From Panaeolus papilionaceus (taxonomy: Eukaryota > Basidiomycota > Agaricomycetes > Agaricales), in NCBI GenBank assembly GCA_015501605.1, contig JADNRZ010000012.1:1426001-1490000 (forward strand): a stretch of DNA of 64,000 bases, written 5' to 3'. Below the pieces are notes generated by a model, which saw nothing but the letters and a program-made list of their open reading frames with translations, was not told the DNA's origin and searched no databases. A program made the position numbers and the translations under genes. Below are positions 34,436 through 46,153 of the stretch, in pieces; position 1 is the first letter of the stretch; every line of letters starts with the position of its first letter.

Positions 34436-35834
34436 TTAATATCCCAACCCCTTACGAGTCATAGTAATAAACAGATCTTTACTCTTCGCCATCCTGACAA
34501 ACCAATCACCAAACGTAAGGCCCCATAAAACGCCCAAAAACGCTGCGCCACCGTTCTACATTAAACAAAAAAAATACATCAATCATGACATTCCAACATT
34601 ACAGAGATAAAAACCAAAAAAAAAAAATACGCACCACTCCATTCGTCACAAGAATAGCCTCGAATGCGGACTTATACACTGCCGTAGGCTGACCACCGCC
34701 CACAAGGCTCTTGACATTCGCCACAATCGTCGCAGTATGGCCGGTGACTTTGACAGCTTGTTTGACCTCTTGCCATTCGATGATATCGCCGGCGGCAAAC
34801 ACGCCTTGGAGACCCTCGATTTGGAGGTGCTGGTTTACCTTGACGCGACCGCTGCTGGAGAGGACGTTTTTCCCTGTAGTGTTGAGGAGCTGGGTGTTTG
34901 GGCGGCCTCCGCGGCATGGGATCTAGTGTTATTCAAGTTGAATATGGGTTGAATGAAATGGGGAGCAAGGGGAAGGTAGGGACATACGACGAGGTCAGCG
35001 TTCAACGGTACTCCTCTCTTCGTCTTCACCTCGCCTGCTGGGAATTGAGGGATCTCGTCGATCTCGTCGTCAGCAATAATCTTGATGCTTCGCTTTGACC
35101 AGCGGCTGTCGGCGCCGGTTCTGTACTTGTCGGGGTATACAGACGAGAAGAGGTGGCTCTCGCGGTGAACGATAGTGACGGCTTTGTCTTTATAAATATC
35201 CCTGATCTCACCGGCGAGCTCTGCATAGAATCATACCAAGTTGAACGCTCGCGTCCCAATCAAGCCGTCAACCAAATGAACTTACCAGCACCAACAGCAC
35301 CACCGCCAACAATTGCAACACCCCTCGACTCTTTAATCTTCCTCCTCCACTCCTTAATATGCGCCACCGTCTCCTGGCGCGAATTCGGGAACACCAACGG
35401 GCCCTCCCACGTATTGCCTGTAGCAACAACCAACACATCATATGGGTACTCTGCACCCGTGTTCGTGGTCACTTTCCCAGCTGCCCCGCTGACATTGGGC
35501 GAGATGGCTGTGGCAGTTTCGTGCACAACTCTAGCATTCTTGGATGTGAAGAGCTTGTCGAGTGGGATGAGCACTTGGTCTTCGAGTGTGCCTTGGTCGG
35601 TGACGATGGCGCGCAGAGACCCAATGTAATGAGCGTAGTATTCACGTGCTTCGAGGAGCGTGATGCTACTGTCTGTTAGTTGTGCAGAGAGGGCTTTGGC
35701 GATTTGTGAACCTGGAAGAGTAGATAATTAGTGATTCGAAATTCTGAAGTTGAAGCTTTGGGCTGAGGGGTCGTGAGGTTAAACGTACCAGCAGCACCTC
35801 CCCCTATTACGACGATGCGTTTACCAGAAGACAT
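34436..35834 (-). CDS. AIF/FSP1-like FAD-dependent NAD(P)H oxidoreductase (copy 1)
   Basis: Two-dinucleotide-binding-domain flavoprotein related to AIFM2/FSP1 and type II NADH dehydrogenases. Start ATG 35834: MSSGKRIVVIGGGAAG gives the FAD-binding GxGxxG. SQIAKAL..SSITLLEAREYYAHYIGS and PYDVLVVATGNTWEGPL follow, then the NAD(P)H site GVAIVGGGAVGAELAGEIR (split by an intron after VGA). Later come SSVYPDKYR, PCRGGRPNT and the C-terminal FAD motif GVFAAGDIIEW. Ends FITMTRKGLGY at the stop at 34436. Six or so exons. No N-terminal targeting signal is obvious. A paralogue with the same exon layout sits at 46154-47549. Electron acceptor unknown. Confidence 0.9.
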
Positions 35835-36473
35835 GATTGAGAGTTTCGTACTTTGTCAAATTGAATGGTGTGTATCATATATTTCCTTGAACAGTGAGAA
35901 GTATATGTCATGCTTACATGATTCAAACCCCCGTTCTCACAGTCGCAAGAAATGAAGAGGGGCGTTAAGCGAAGGATGGGAGAAATGGGCAAATTTCGTA
36001 CTCTACACCTGCTCGAGACCTTGCCGAGCGCGTTGCTTCTGTTCTCGTTACGTGATGTGGCTGCTGAGTTATTTATGATTTGTATTCAGGTGCGAAGAAA
36101 GCTGTATCAGCGTCACGAGAAGGTGTAAAGCAGATGTTTTTGTCTTCTCATCACGGTCACCAGGGAGTAACATTCATATGTGGGAGATATGGGTTTGCAT
36201 ACATTCGATGAAATGATGGTGTTCATGCGATGATACGAAGGTTTGTATTTCAGCAAGCGATAAGAGAGATAACACCTCCCATCAACATACAAAACTCTAA
36301 TTATAAGCAAAGACAACAACACACTGATGGTCTCTCGTGATTCCAACTCAATAACAATTGCCCTACATCAGCATCAGAAGGTGTGCCCTATTAGAAGATC
36401 CGCAACAATTATAATTAGCAAGAAAAAAACAAATCAACCAGTATCGTTACTCCACAATATTTTACAACCACCG
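35835..36473. other. Intergenic, no gene recognised
   Basis: Promoter of the flavoprotein gene and 3' flank of ICMT-like copy 5; only chance frames. Confidence 0.5.
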
Positions 36474-37265
36474 CTACCAAATACCAGGCACAAATTTGTA
36501 GGGAACTCTCTTTGCCCATCTCACCCACGCATCTCCAAATTCATCTCTCAGCTCCTTCTCCTCTGGTTCTGCACGTCCCAACAAAAATACAGTCGCAGCG
36601 GCCGAAACTGCGATGTAGAACCAATCATAAAAACACATAAACGCCTCAACGGTCCAGTGCGATACGGGAACAGGCTGGTGATCGACGTGAACGAGCATCA
36701 GACCCGCATTGATCAACACAAACGCTGCGTATGCCGGATGCCGAACGACGGAATAAGGTCCTGTGGTAACCAATCGATGATCTTTTTGTATCCCAATCAC
36801 AAACGTGAATAGCCGTCCGAGTTCTTTGTAACACGCCTTTCGGAGAACTGTTCCACAAATAATGAGCACCCATCCCACGATGTAGTTTGCCGAGATGCGA
36901 TATCTTGTGTTTGTCTCGCATGTCAGAATGCCGGAGGAACCTGACACCCAGGACGTGGAAACGCCGCAGAGAAGAATGAAGGCGACTTCGATAATGCTTT
37001 CGATCCACAAACATAGCTGCATAATCAACCAATCACTCAATATTCGATGTCACTTTGGAAGGAACTGCGGCGAGAAAAGACCTAATCGAATGTGTGGACG
37101 TACCGTGAGTATAGGCCCTACATGGGCAAAAACTCTCTCGTACAAGGGCCGTTCTGGTTCGCGTTTATATATAGGTTTAGGGTTACTGGGAGAAACGGGA
37201 GGTCTTCCAGCGAAGTTGACGGCGTATACCAATGTGACAATAAAGGGAAGCTTGAGGAGATCCAT
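36474..37265 (-). CDS. ICMT-like isoprenylcysteine carboxyl methyltransferase (copy 5, divergent)
   Basis: Exon 1 from ATG 37265 (MDLLKLPFIVTLVYAVNFAG..RPLYERVFAHVGPILT) ends at a GTACGT donor near 37107. Exon 2 starts LCLWIESIIEVAFILL near 37019. Motifs: FTFVIGIQKDHRLV, VVRHPAYAA, EPEEKELRDEFGDAWVRWAK and VPYKFVPGIW. It is the most divergent of the five: PPQED is replaced by EPEEK, the N-terminus is unrelated, and the last residue is Trp instead of Tyr. The membrane-enzyme core and the RHP..Y motif are intact. It lies among tailoring-type genes (flavoprotein, O-methyltransferase). Confidence 0.87.
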
Positions 37266-38254
37266 GAGCGTGTTATGGGAACCCGTCGTAAGGAGTGCCA
37301 ATATCCTGAGCAATCAACGTCTTTTGTTAAATATCCAACTCCAGAGATATCAACTCGCATACCTTGTTTCCCAAGGGTAAATTTAGGACCGTGACTTTAT
37401 CTTCGCTTCTTGAAGATCTCACTATACGTTTGGTACTTGTGATCAGGGGGCCGGGTAGGTATATGTTTGTTTGAAAAAAAAAAACCCACGCACCATGATC
37501 ACATGGACAAGTCTGATCAGCTCTGTACGAGGCGCTCTTTGCGAAGAGCCGTTGACTCGGACGAAAGGTTGCCATTACCCGTACAAAAAAAATTCAGATG
37601 GGTAATGCATATCAGATCCTGGGATGAGAAAAAGCTTGAGACACTGAGCGAAAGAAGGTCAGCTATAAGCCCGGAACAGACAGTGATGCTCGTACCACAC
37701 ATTCATTTCCGGAATGATTACCCCTTGACTTGCTGTTGAACCCGGACAAAGATAGTGGTGGTCCGAAAACTTAATTTCCGAAATGAGAGCACCAACAAGA
37801 CTCAACTTGGAACGATTTTCCTGTAGGGCACCGCATAATGTTGGAGGAACACGGGTTTTTATTTAGAGCCAGGGATCTGACAGTTCGTCAAAACTTGGGG
37901 ATAATATGACGGAAACTGACTTCAAAAACACAATAGACCTGAGTTGATACCCAATGGTTTTATAGAGATCGACCGAGGTTGGAATTAAAACTGAATGGCC
38001 ACTGCGTGTCTGTGCGCGACATGATGGTGACGGACAGAGGATGGTGTATGTGGCTGTGTATTTTTGCACAATCCATCATTGCCCAATAAGTCTCGCGGTA
38101 CCTCGATCTCACTGTTTCTTGCCATAGATTGCAGGCTTTTAAGATTTGTATGAAGAAGGAAAACAAGTCGGTATGTGTATTGAGAAAGATATGTACATCA
38201 ATTGATAAAAATAAGTCAAAAAATTCAAAGCTCTTCAGGTTTAAGCAAAGCAGA
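37266..38254. other. Intergenic, no gene recognised
   Basis: About 1 kb between the O-methyltransferase stop and the ICMT-like start. Frames at 37467-37739 (+) and 37960-38289 (-) lack domains and splice context. Confidence 0.5.
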
Positions 38255-39931
38255 TTAGAGAGCAACCGCCTCGATAACACATTGGCCACCCGAGGCCCGA
38301 AGGGGAGAAACGCCGGACAGCCTATAACCTGCCTCGGAGAACAAGTTCTTCCATTCTACGAGACTTCGTTCCTTTGCTCCAACCAGGGTAGCCATAACCA
38401 AATCGTACATGCCTGGAAGGTATTGCGACCTGGGAGGAACAGGAATATCGTCGACGGCGCTTCCTCTTGCTGACGCCCTAATGTTCTTGTAGATCTGAAC
38501 CTCACCCTCAGTCGTTGATGCCTCAACGGGCGGGAACGGACCGATGACACGCTCAACGAGAAGAATTTTCGCTGGGTTCGAGCGTCTCAAGTTCTTGAGA
38601 ATTTCGATCGCCTTGGGATCTGGATAATTGTGACTGCATGCAAAATAGTAAATCAGACTAAAAGACGACACGATGGAAGTTGTAACTTACATGACATTCG
38701 ACAAGAAGAATGCGCTGCCCTTGTATTTGGCGGGTTGATCAGTGAAGAAGTCTTGAACCTCGAAGGTTAATCGGCCCTCGTCCATCCATTTCTTGTTGTT
38801 TGGACTGGGGCTACCTGTAGCCTCGTTGACGACTGGCTCGAGGTCCTGGACGACAATGTTCATGTTGGGGTATTCGGCGAGGAGGATCTCGGCAATAGCG
38901 CCAATGCCACCACCGACATCAATGAGTGGCCTATCTTGAGGCAGGTTATTGAAGCTATAGTCTGGTGCGGTGATATCACGCCTTCAGTACAGTCTTATTG
39001 GTTCAAGAGTAGATGCATACCGAAAGGAAGAGAGAACATGCTTTCAGAGTGAGCCATCCCACGCATGCCTTCGCCGAAATTGCGGCCGCGGTCAGCGTTC
39101 TCTGGGCGATGAACCCATGTATAGAACGGTTCACCGCAGTAGATAGCGAAGGGACTTGCGGGAGCTGTGGTTCCTTTCTCCTTCGCCTCGTAGAGCTTCT
39201 CCATATATGTACCGAGTTCGGGCGCGCCGAGGCGGTTCTCAGTCATCCTGTTGTGACAAGCATTAGCATATCGAAGTTTGAAGCCTGCTTCGGTACCTAC
39301 AGCAAGTCCAAGAACGCCTTGAATTGGGGATCATCGATCAAAGTCAAAGTGGCCGTTGTGTTCTCAAACCTTCCGGGACCGACTTCCTGGAAGATACCCT
39401 TCTGGGAGAGGAAACGAAGAATACGGCCTAAAAATTTTATCAGATAAACAAGCTGAATTTTGGGAAGTTATAGCGCACCCAGAAGATCCTCATCGAGCTT
39501 GGCCGCATCTGCCAGCTCCTTTAGTGGAGCACCTTTGCCACCTTGAGATAGCTCCTTGATGTGAACCGCGATGTCATGGTTTACGGCGACTTGGCAGGCG
39601 GCAGTGGTATAGAACTGTCCAACGCCGAACGTTAGTAAGGCTCGGATTACGCAACGCAGTTGAAACATACAGAGCCAGCCTCCTCCATGACTAACAGATG
39701 GGGAGGAGTAACGAGGGTGTTAAGCCTTTCACAGGCAATCTTGAGTGTGGATGCATAGTTCGATGCTTGGTGATCCCCAAAGAAGGGAAACAGCGCGCGC
39801 GGGTCACCTCCGGGCTGCTCCTTTACTTGCTTTTGAAGATATTTTCGTAATTCAGCAGCTGATTCTTCGATTGTGACGAGCAGCTGGTCAAGGCGGGTGG
39901 CTACGACAGCGGGTGTATGGGCTTGAGACAT
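38255..39931 (-). CDS. SAM-dependent O-methyltransferase
   Basis: Class I plant/fungal-type O-methyltransferase (COMT-like) for hydroxyl groups of small aromatic metabolites. Start ATG 39931 (MSQAHTPAVVATRLDQLLVT). An N-terminal dimerisation/winged-helix part follows (FYTTAACQVAVNHDIAVHIK, LADAAKLDEDLLGRILRFLS). SAM motif I is LIDVGGGIGAIAEILL (about 38910-38935), then NMNIVVQDLEPVV. The catalytic His lies in the spliced segment FLSNVIHNYPDPKAIEILK (intron near 38640-38690). AKILLVERVIGPF and the C-terminal GYRLSGVSPLRASGGQCVIE complete it. About 440-460 residues, six exons, all key motifs present. A TATA-like box lies about 50 bp upstream. Neighbouring halogenase, MFS and P450s suggest a biosynthetic role. 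Confidence 0.92.
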
Positions 39932-39983
39932 TTCGATTGAGACGTTACAGTAGGTGATGAATAAATGGAAACTATGGTGGGTC

Positions 39984-39990
39984 TATATAA
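39984..39990 (-). promoter_or_regulatory. TATA box of the O-methyltransferase gene
   Basis: Minus-strand TTATATA 53 bp upstream of the ATG at 39931. Confidence 0.5.
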
Positions 39991-41526
39991 TGACCACTTG
40001 GAAGAACAATACAACCTGTCTTCTCGTAGATATGATTCAAGTCTTGATAATCCATTTTAATCTTACCTAGTCTGATCAAAGAGCCTCAATCGGTTGCGTT
40101 AGATCAATCCATCTGTCAAGTTTTCAAGATACCAGCAGCTATTTTGGTGCACGCAGTGCTGCTGCTATTGGGAAGTGACTAATAAGCGAGCAGATTCTGA
40201 TCCGTGAAGCTCATATCGAAACCAACCCCTCTTGAATGTTCACTCTCACCATCACTTTTCAGTCCCGCGGTCCCAACATTCCAAATTCTATTCAGCTATA
40301 GTTAGCTTGATGAAGATAACAGAAAGATAATGTGTGCAGCAGTCACCGCAGCCAATACGATACCGACCTAGACTCGACGACCATCTGCAAGTTTCCTAGA
40401 TACCCATTACAGGACTGTCGTCCTTGTGATACTTTCGACCTCAGTTGCTTGATTTTGAAACGAAGCAATTGTATTGAGAAAGAAATTTGATCCCTCAATG
40501 AGACAGAATGCCCTGTTCTGGTCCTCTGCTGGTACTTGCTGGGGTAGATAACCTCATGTCAAAACCACTTCATTGAAAAGGACATGTGTACCATTCAGTG
40601 GTTCGGACACCCACGGATGGGTCACCTGTTGATATTGCCCACAATTAGTCTTCAGGTCATGTGGGCCACCCTCGTGAATGGGATATTTTTCCCAACAGTT
40701 ATTGCTTCAAGTTCCATGCCCGTTCTCTTTGAATATCTTCGAACTGGGCAAGAACCAATAATGACCGATGCTTTCTTTAGGGTAAACACCATTTCAAGAC
40801 TGTTCCCAGAAGGCACAGGCACAGCAAGGTTGATCTTTTGCAAACAGAAGATAGACCAAGTCTACTTTGAAGTAGATTTTTCAGTCCCAATAATGAAAGC
40901 TTGGACTCAGTCCTCATCCTGAGTCTCAAATCGTTCTCACCACTGATCGATATTGATCGTTGATTTGTCGACCTGTTTCCCAACATCAGCCGATCGCCTG
41001 GGCAGGGGTTTTAGGCTCTTCTCCGTTGACACCATCAAGATTGTCAACACGGGCTCGCTAAGAGTTTCATCTTGAATCAGGACACCCAGACGACATAAAC
41101 TTGCAAAAAGTGGCATTCTGTTAACCTTTGCTTTCTTCAACGTTAACCAGCCGACAGTATCGCAAAGGTAACCCCGTCAGAGTCCGAGATCAGCGCCGTA
41201 TGACCAATCGAAGGCTTAATACAGTCACAGCCTCGGAGTCGTGCGCCTTCGATGAAACCGCCCAATTGACAGCTCTGTGTGTATGAAGATACGAGAACGG
41301 AGAAGTTTTAAATGATCTGTAGTACCGAACTTGATCTCATCCTTGCTACACATGCTAATGTGCGACCTAACCCCCTCCGATCTACCATATTTTTTGATTG
41401 TTCTAAGCATAGGTTTCCGCACCCCGTATTCAGTAAGTTCCCTTGACGCTTTCGGGGCATCAATGATTGTTGAAATTGCAGAATAACATGCAAAAATAGT
41501 AGGTAAAAATAGGAATATAAGCCCGT
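39991..41526. other. Intergenic, 1.5 kb; one orphan frame
   Basis: Divergent upstream regions of the O-methyltransferase and DUF6534 copy g. A single uninterrupted 112-codon plus frame at 40584-40922 (MCTIQWFGHPRMGHLLILPT..) has balanced composition, but no domain or signal that I recognise. Everything else is AT-rich and non-coding in appearance. Confidence 0.45.
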
Positions 41527-41534
41527 TATATATT
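41527..41534 (+). promoter_or_regulatory. TATA-like box of DUF6534 copy g
   Basis: TATATATT 57 bp upstream of the ATG at 41591. Confidence 0.45.
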
Positions 41535-41590
41535 TGGGGCAAGTGAATCAAGGTTTAGTAGCACAGACTCTCTCTCCAACCTATCTAATC

Positions 41591-43173
41591 ATGGCTAGCC
41601 TCGATCAAGGACCATCGAATATCCTGGATTCGACCTATGGGGCGATGCTTGTGGGCGGTAAGCCTTCCCCGTAACTTCCTACCAGGGGGGTGGCCTACAG
41701 CTAACAATATCTAATCACAGTGTTGTTTGCTGCCTTTTTCCAAGGCCTACTCACCGTCCAAGCATTCAATTACTTTGATAATTTCCCCAATGATAGATTG
41801 AGAATCAAGCTCATGGTACGCTTATTATGCATCCTCTTACGAGTCTACTAACACACATGATAGGTCGTCGCTGTTGTGTAAGCAAACTTTCTTTTAGAAT
41901 GATATACTGTACCTCAACTGCGGTTTTCCGACCGGTAGCATCATCGACACGGTTCACCTCATTCTCATCAGCAAAGCGGCCTACATAAATTTGGTCACCA
42001 ACTGGGGTGTCATCGACCATCTTACGACCTCACCCATCGAACTGAACCTCCACATCATTTTTACCGCTCTCTCTGTGTTTATCGCTCAAGTATTCTTCTT
42101 GGAAAGGTACTTAGCATTCCCTCCATCGTTGTTAAACGCTGCTTATCTGGGATGATCGTCGTTTTTCCTAGGATATGGAAGTTCAGTCATAAGAACATGT
42201 GGGTGATGGCCGCTCTGGTGATTCCTGCCATCGTGCCCTACGTGCTCGAGCTTCACATTACGGTCCTCGTTGTGGGTAACACCTCAGTCACCGTGTACTC
42301 AAAGCACGCCAACGAAGCCATTGGAATGTTTGTTACGGGCGCGTTCGGTAAGATGACTGTTTGTTTGGTGTTGCACGCGAGCTGAGATGTGATCAACATA
42401 AAGCCGATTTCCTCATCGCCATTACAACATACTACTACTTGAGAAAGGAGACAAGCGCTTTCCAGTCGTAAGTGTGCTGCTCTTCACCATTATCATTGCT
42501 GACCCTCCGTCTATACAGTACAAGGAGTGTCGTCAGCAGAGCAATCCAGAATGTTGTTGCGACAGGACTGGCTACCAGGTCTGTGCCGCTATGGTCAAGC
42601 TTTGGAGGCTGTTCTGACCCACTTCTCTGACTCTACAGCATGATAGCTCTCGGATCGGTCATTGGAGTACGTCCGCACTATCATGATCGTTGTATTTTTA
42701 AACATACTTACCTTACGTCGCAATTCAGTATTTCGCAGGTCATGAGGCAGCTTTCTATTACATTGTAAGCATTCAATTGAGTTAATTGATCCTTGCTCAT
42801 TGATATATCAGGCTATCCATTTCCAACTGGGACGGACATATACTAATGCCTTGCTTGCCACGTAAGATAGAATAACGTTATCGGAGTTATCGCCCTTTTG
42901 CTGACCCAGTGCCACCCCAGTCTCAACTCACGGCAAAGCATGCGCAATATGCTCAGTGGCGACAACTTCAAGTCTATGCCCATGGAGCTTCGGGGAGTCA
43001 CTTCACACTCAAGAGGGGGCACGCTTGTCGAAGATCGATCAAATATTGTCTGCCTTGTACAGCAGAATACAACATCAGATGGTGCAGACGAGATCTCCAA
43101 ACAGTCACGAACCGGGATACCTTACACAATCTATGGAGACGATAAGAAACGGGATGAAGTCTCCTTGGCGTAA
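41591..43173 (+). CDS. DUF6534 multi-pass membrane protein (copy g)
   Basis: Start ATG 41591 (MASLDQGPSNILDSTYGAML), then VLFAAFFQGLLTVQAFNYFD. Micro-exon at 41864-41877 (VVAVV). Later exons give IIDTVHLILISKAAYINLVT, LNLHIIFTALSVFIAQVFFL, ERIWKFSHKNMWVMAALVIP, ADFLIAITTYYYLRKETSAF, AIQNVVATGLATSMIALGSV and FAGHEAAFYYIAIHFQLGRT. The hallmark end is TNALLATLNSRQSMRN with a hydrophilic tail to the stop at 43173. About ten exons. The canonical W at the start of several DUF6534 helices differs, so it is a separate lineage from a, d-f and h. Its last exons are well supported; it is the first of a plus-strand pair with the MFS gene. Confidence 0.85.
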
Positions 43174-43652
43174 GGGTAGACCCCTCTCAAGGCTAGTAGT
43201 GTATTTTCTGGGATTGGTTTATCTAAGCGAGGACTTCGGCATGCGGTGTATTAATAACTTATTTATTCGAATCAACATCATGTTTCAAACACACCGCGGA
43301 GAGTTCCCAACCTAAGAATAGCACATTGTTGACTACATAACAGCTGAATGAAGAACGAAACAATGGTACACTCGTCAACAAAGAGCTTGAAATATCTTCA
43401 GCGGAGATGATGCCTCGACTCAAGGAAGCTTTTCGGGATGATGGAAGCGGCAAGCAATCAATCATACCCTGTGCATTCTTAGTATTCACTGTGACAAATG
43501 CAGATTTTCCCTCTCTAAACAAAGATCGTGGATGTAGAACAGCTTTAGCCTTGAGACAAATGGAACTTCAGATGCGGGGACCCATGGGAAGGTGAATAGC
43601 TTTTGAGATGGACAGTGTGTAGGGTGAGCTTCACTGACTCCCACATACCATT
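43174..43652. other. Intergenic between DUF6534 copy g and MFS gene
   Basis: No gene; chance frames only. Holds the presumed MFS promoter. Confidence 0.5.
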
Positions 43653-45663
43653 ATGTCTCTAACAGACGACACATCATCGGATGGTCGAAGAGAGGGTGGC
43701 AGCCCTGCCCTCGTTGGTTCCAAGGAGGCGCATGTTGATGCTGAGAAGCAGAATGTCGCGTTGAACGTTCTTGTAGAGCCGGAGCAAGAATACCCTACCG
43801 CCCTTAACCTTACGTTGATCATGATCTCGTTATGTCTCGCCCTCTTTCTCTTCGCCCTGGTTGGTTAACAGCTATTTTATAATGTATGGAGCACTTAGCT
43901 GTTATGTAGGATAATACCATTATATCAACGGCTATCCCAAGGATTACGGCGACCTTTAACTCAGTGGATGATGTTGGATGGTATGGAAGCGCGTTGAGTA
44001 TCTCCTTCGTTCCATGATTATACTAAACTGTACTTATGGTAATTGCCTCTGGTTCAAATCATAGCTATCTTCTAACAACAGCATCATTCCAATTGATCTT
44101 TGGAAGGCTATATAACCTTTCAGTTAAACGCACCTTTCTTCTTGCTATCGGGATATTCGAACTGGGCTCACTGCTTTGCGGTATCGCGCGCAATTCAGTC
44201 ACACTCATCGTGGGTCGCGCAATCGCAGGACTTGGCGGAGCTGGAATTTTCAGTGGGTGTTTAATTGTTATTGCCGTGCGTATCATCTAGCGCGCTTGAA
44301 GTCGCCTCTGTCCCAAATGATTGATTTCATGTCATATAGCATTCGGTACCGTTACAAAAGCGGCCCGTTTACTCCAGTCAGTTTTCAACGGTATATGCAC
44401 TAATTCAGACGATCATTTAACGCGGGTTTTAGGTCTTGTTGGTGGTACTTGGGGTATAGCATCAGTGACGGGACCTCTCCTCGGAGGGGCATTTACCGAC
44501 AAGGTTACTTGGCGATGGTGTTTTTATATCAATCTTCCTATCGGTGGCCTTGTAGTGCTCTTTATGTTCTTATTCTTCAAGGAACCTAAACTTGAGGTGG
44601 TTCAAAACATGGGCTTTCGCAAACGCCTTAGCACATTTGATCCCGTAGGAACACTACTGTTCATCCCAGCAATTATCTGTTTGTTGCTTGCCCTTCAGTG
44701 GGGTGGATCTATGTTTCCTTGGAGCAACGGACGGATTATTGCGCTCTTCGTCGTATTTGGAGTAAACTTGTTTTTCGTTTACATTCCATTCATAAACTCA
44801 TTTTTTGTATAGGTTCTATTGCTTTCGTTCATAGGCATCCAGTTCTACATGAAGGATGACGCAACAGTTCCTCTTCGAATTATCAAAATTCGGACGATCT
44901 GGGCGGGGGCATTCTTCTCTTTCACAATAATGGGCTCATTCTTTACGTTACTTTTCTACGTACGCAATCCCTTTCATGCATTGACATCAAAGATTTACGG
45001 CGCTAACCTGTCACTTATTAGCTGCCCATATGGTTCCAGGCGACAAAAGGAGACACTGCGGTCAAATCAGGAATTCGAATTCTACCTTTCATCATCAGCT
45101 CGGTGATAGCGCCCATCTTGTCCGGTGCTATCGTGACGAACACAGGGTACTATAACCCCTTCATGATCTTGGCTTCCATCATCACTGCCATCAGCTGTGG
45201 ACTTCTTACGACGCTGTCGATTGATAGCAACTCTGCGCATTATATTGGTTATCAATTCCTCGCGGGCTTCGGAATAGGCCTCGGAATACAGCAAACTGCG
45301 ACTGCAGTTCAAAACGTACTCAACATGGTCGACATCCCAACGGGGGTGGTGATAGTCATCTTTGCTCAGTCCATGGGTGGAGCTCTTGCCGTGGCAGTCG
45401 CCGACAATCTTTTCTTAAACCGACTCTTATCGACACTACCAAAATTTGCACCCGGCATAGATCCTTCCTTTGTGGTCTCATTAGGACCAACAAACCTTCA
45501 AGCTAACATCGCGTCGGACGCGCTTCCGGGCGTCCTGAAAGCCTACAATGCAGCCGTTGTTGATACTTTCTTCGTCTGCGCTGTTACAGCTTCAATGAGT
45601 ATATTGGGCTCAGGGCTTGTAGAGTGGAAGAGCCTGAAGCGGAAGCCTTCAGTAGATACGTGA
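43653..45663 (+). CDS. MFS drug:H+ antiporter, DHA2 (14-TM) type
   Basis: Proton-driven exporter, plasma membrane. Start ATG 43653 with a hydrophilic N-terminus, then [15 protein letters not shown] spliced to [16 protein letters not shown], the DHA2 signature. [20 protein letters not shown] and [17 protein letters not shown] follow. A splice from KRPVYS (GTCAGT donor near 44378) to [18 protein letters not shown] (acceptor near 44433) gives motif [18 protein letters not shown] and a last exon [20 protein letters not shown] complete it, with the stop at 45663. Seven or more exons. Near 44800 and 45020 the exon joins are the least certain. Such pumps often sit in biosynthetic clusters as metabolite or toxin exporters; here it is 2.8 kb from the halogenase's 3' end, across flavoprotein copy 2. 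Confidence 0.9.
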
Positions 45664-46153
45664 TATGACTGCAAAAACTTTTTATGCGTCCATATGATTC
45701 CTTTCAAGATATTTCATGGCGATTCAGAACTTGAGAACAGGCGGAGATACAATCCTCACCACGGCGCCCTCAAAACTTCCTGTTTGATATGTCGGTGTCA
45801 AGTATCATATTAAAAGCATGCATTCGCCACGAACAGGACGGCGTTCTCCGACCAACATTACAAGTCTCACACTGACAGGACGATTATTTCGATTGCCGTT
45901 GCTCCAGTCTGATGACGTCTATTAAGAACTCGTATCTCACCCCTTTGTGATCGGGAAACCAGAATGCGATGGATGGACCGTTCCTTTGGTGCTTACTGTA
46001 TCAAGAAGATATATACTATACAGGAAAGTTGAACTTGAAAGAACTTTGATGTGCATGATGAAGATGTGAAAAAAAAAAAAAACAGCGTCCAGAGTGCAAG
46101 ATACATAGAAGATGGTATGACCATAGAAGTGAAGAGGGAAGTTATCTCGCGGC
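45664..46153. other. Convergent intergenic region
   Basis: Between the MFS stop and the flavoprotein copy 2 stop. No gene seen; an A-tract at about 46070. Confidence 0.5.

Noticed and set aside
37160..37172. TATATATAAA on the minus strand as a promoter
   Set aside because: It lies inside exon 1 of ICMT-like copy 5, encoding PKPIYKRE.
36340..37395. Plus-strand frames of 100-161 codons
   Set aside because: They are antisense to the exons of ICMT-like copy 5 or to its upstream region and encode nothing recognisable.
44321..44440. Apparent frame break in the MFS gene
   Set aside because: A GTCAGT donor near 44378 and TTTTAG acceptor near 44433 join KRPVYS to LVGGTWG in frame, so it is an intron and not a lesion.
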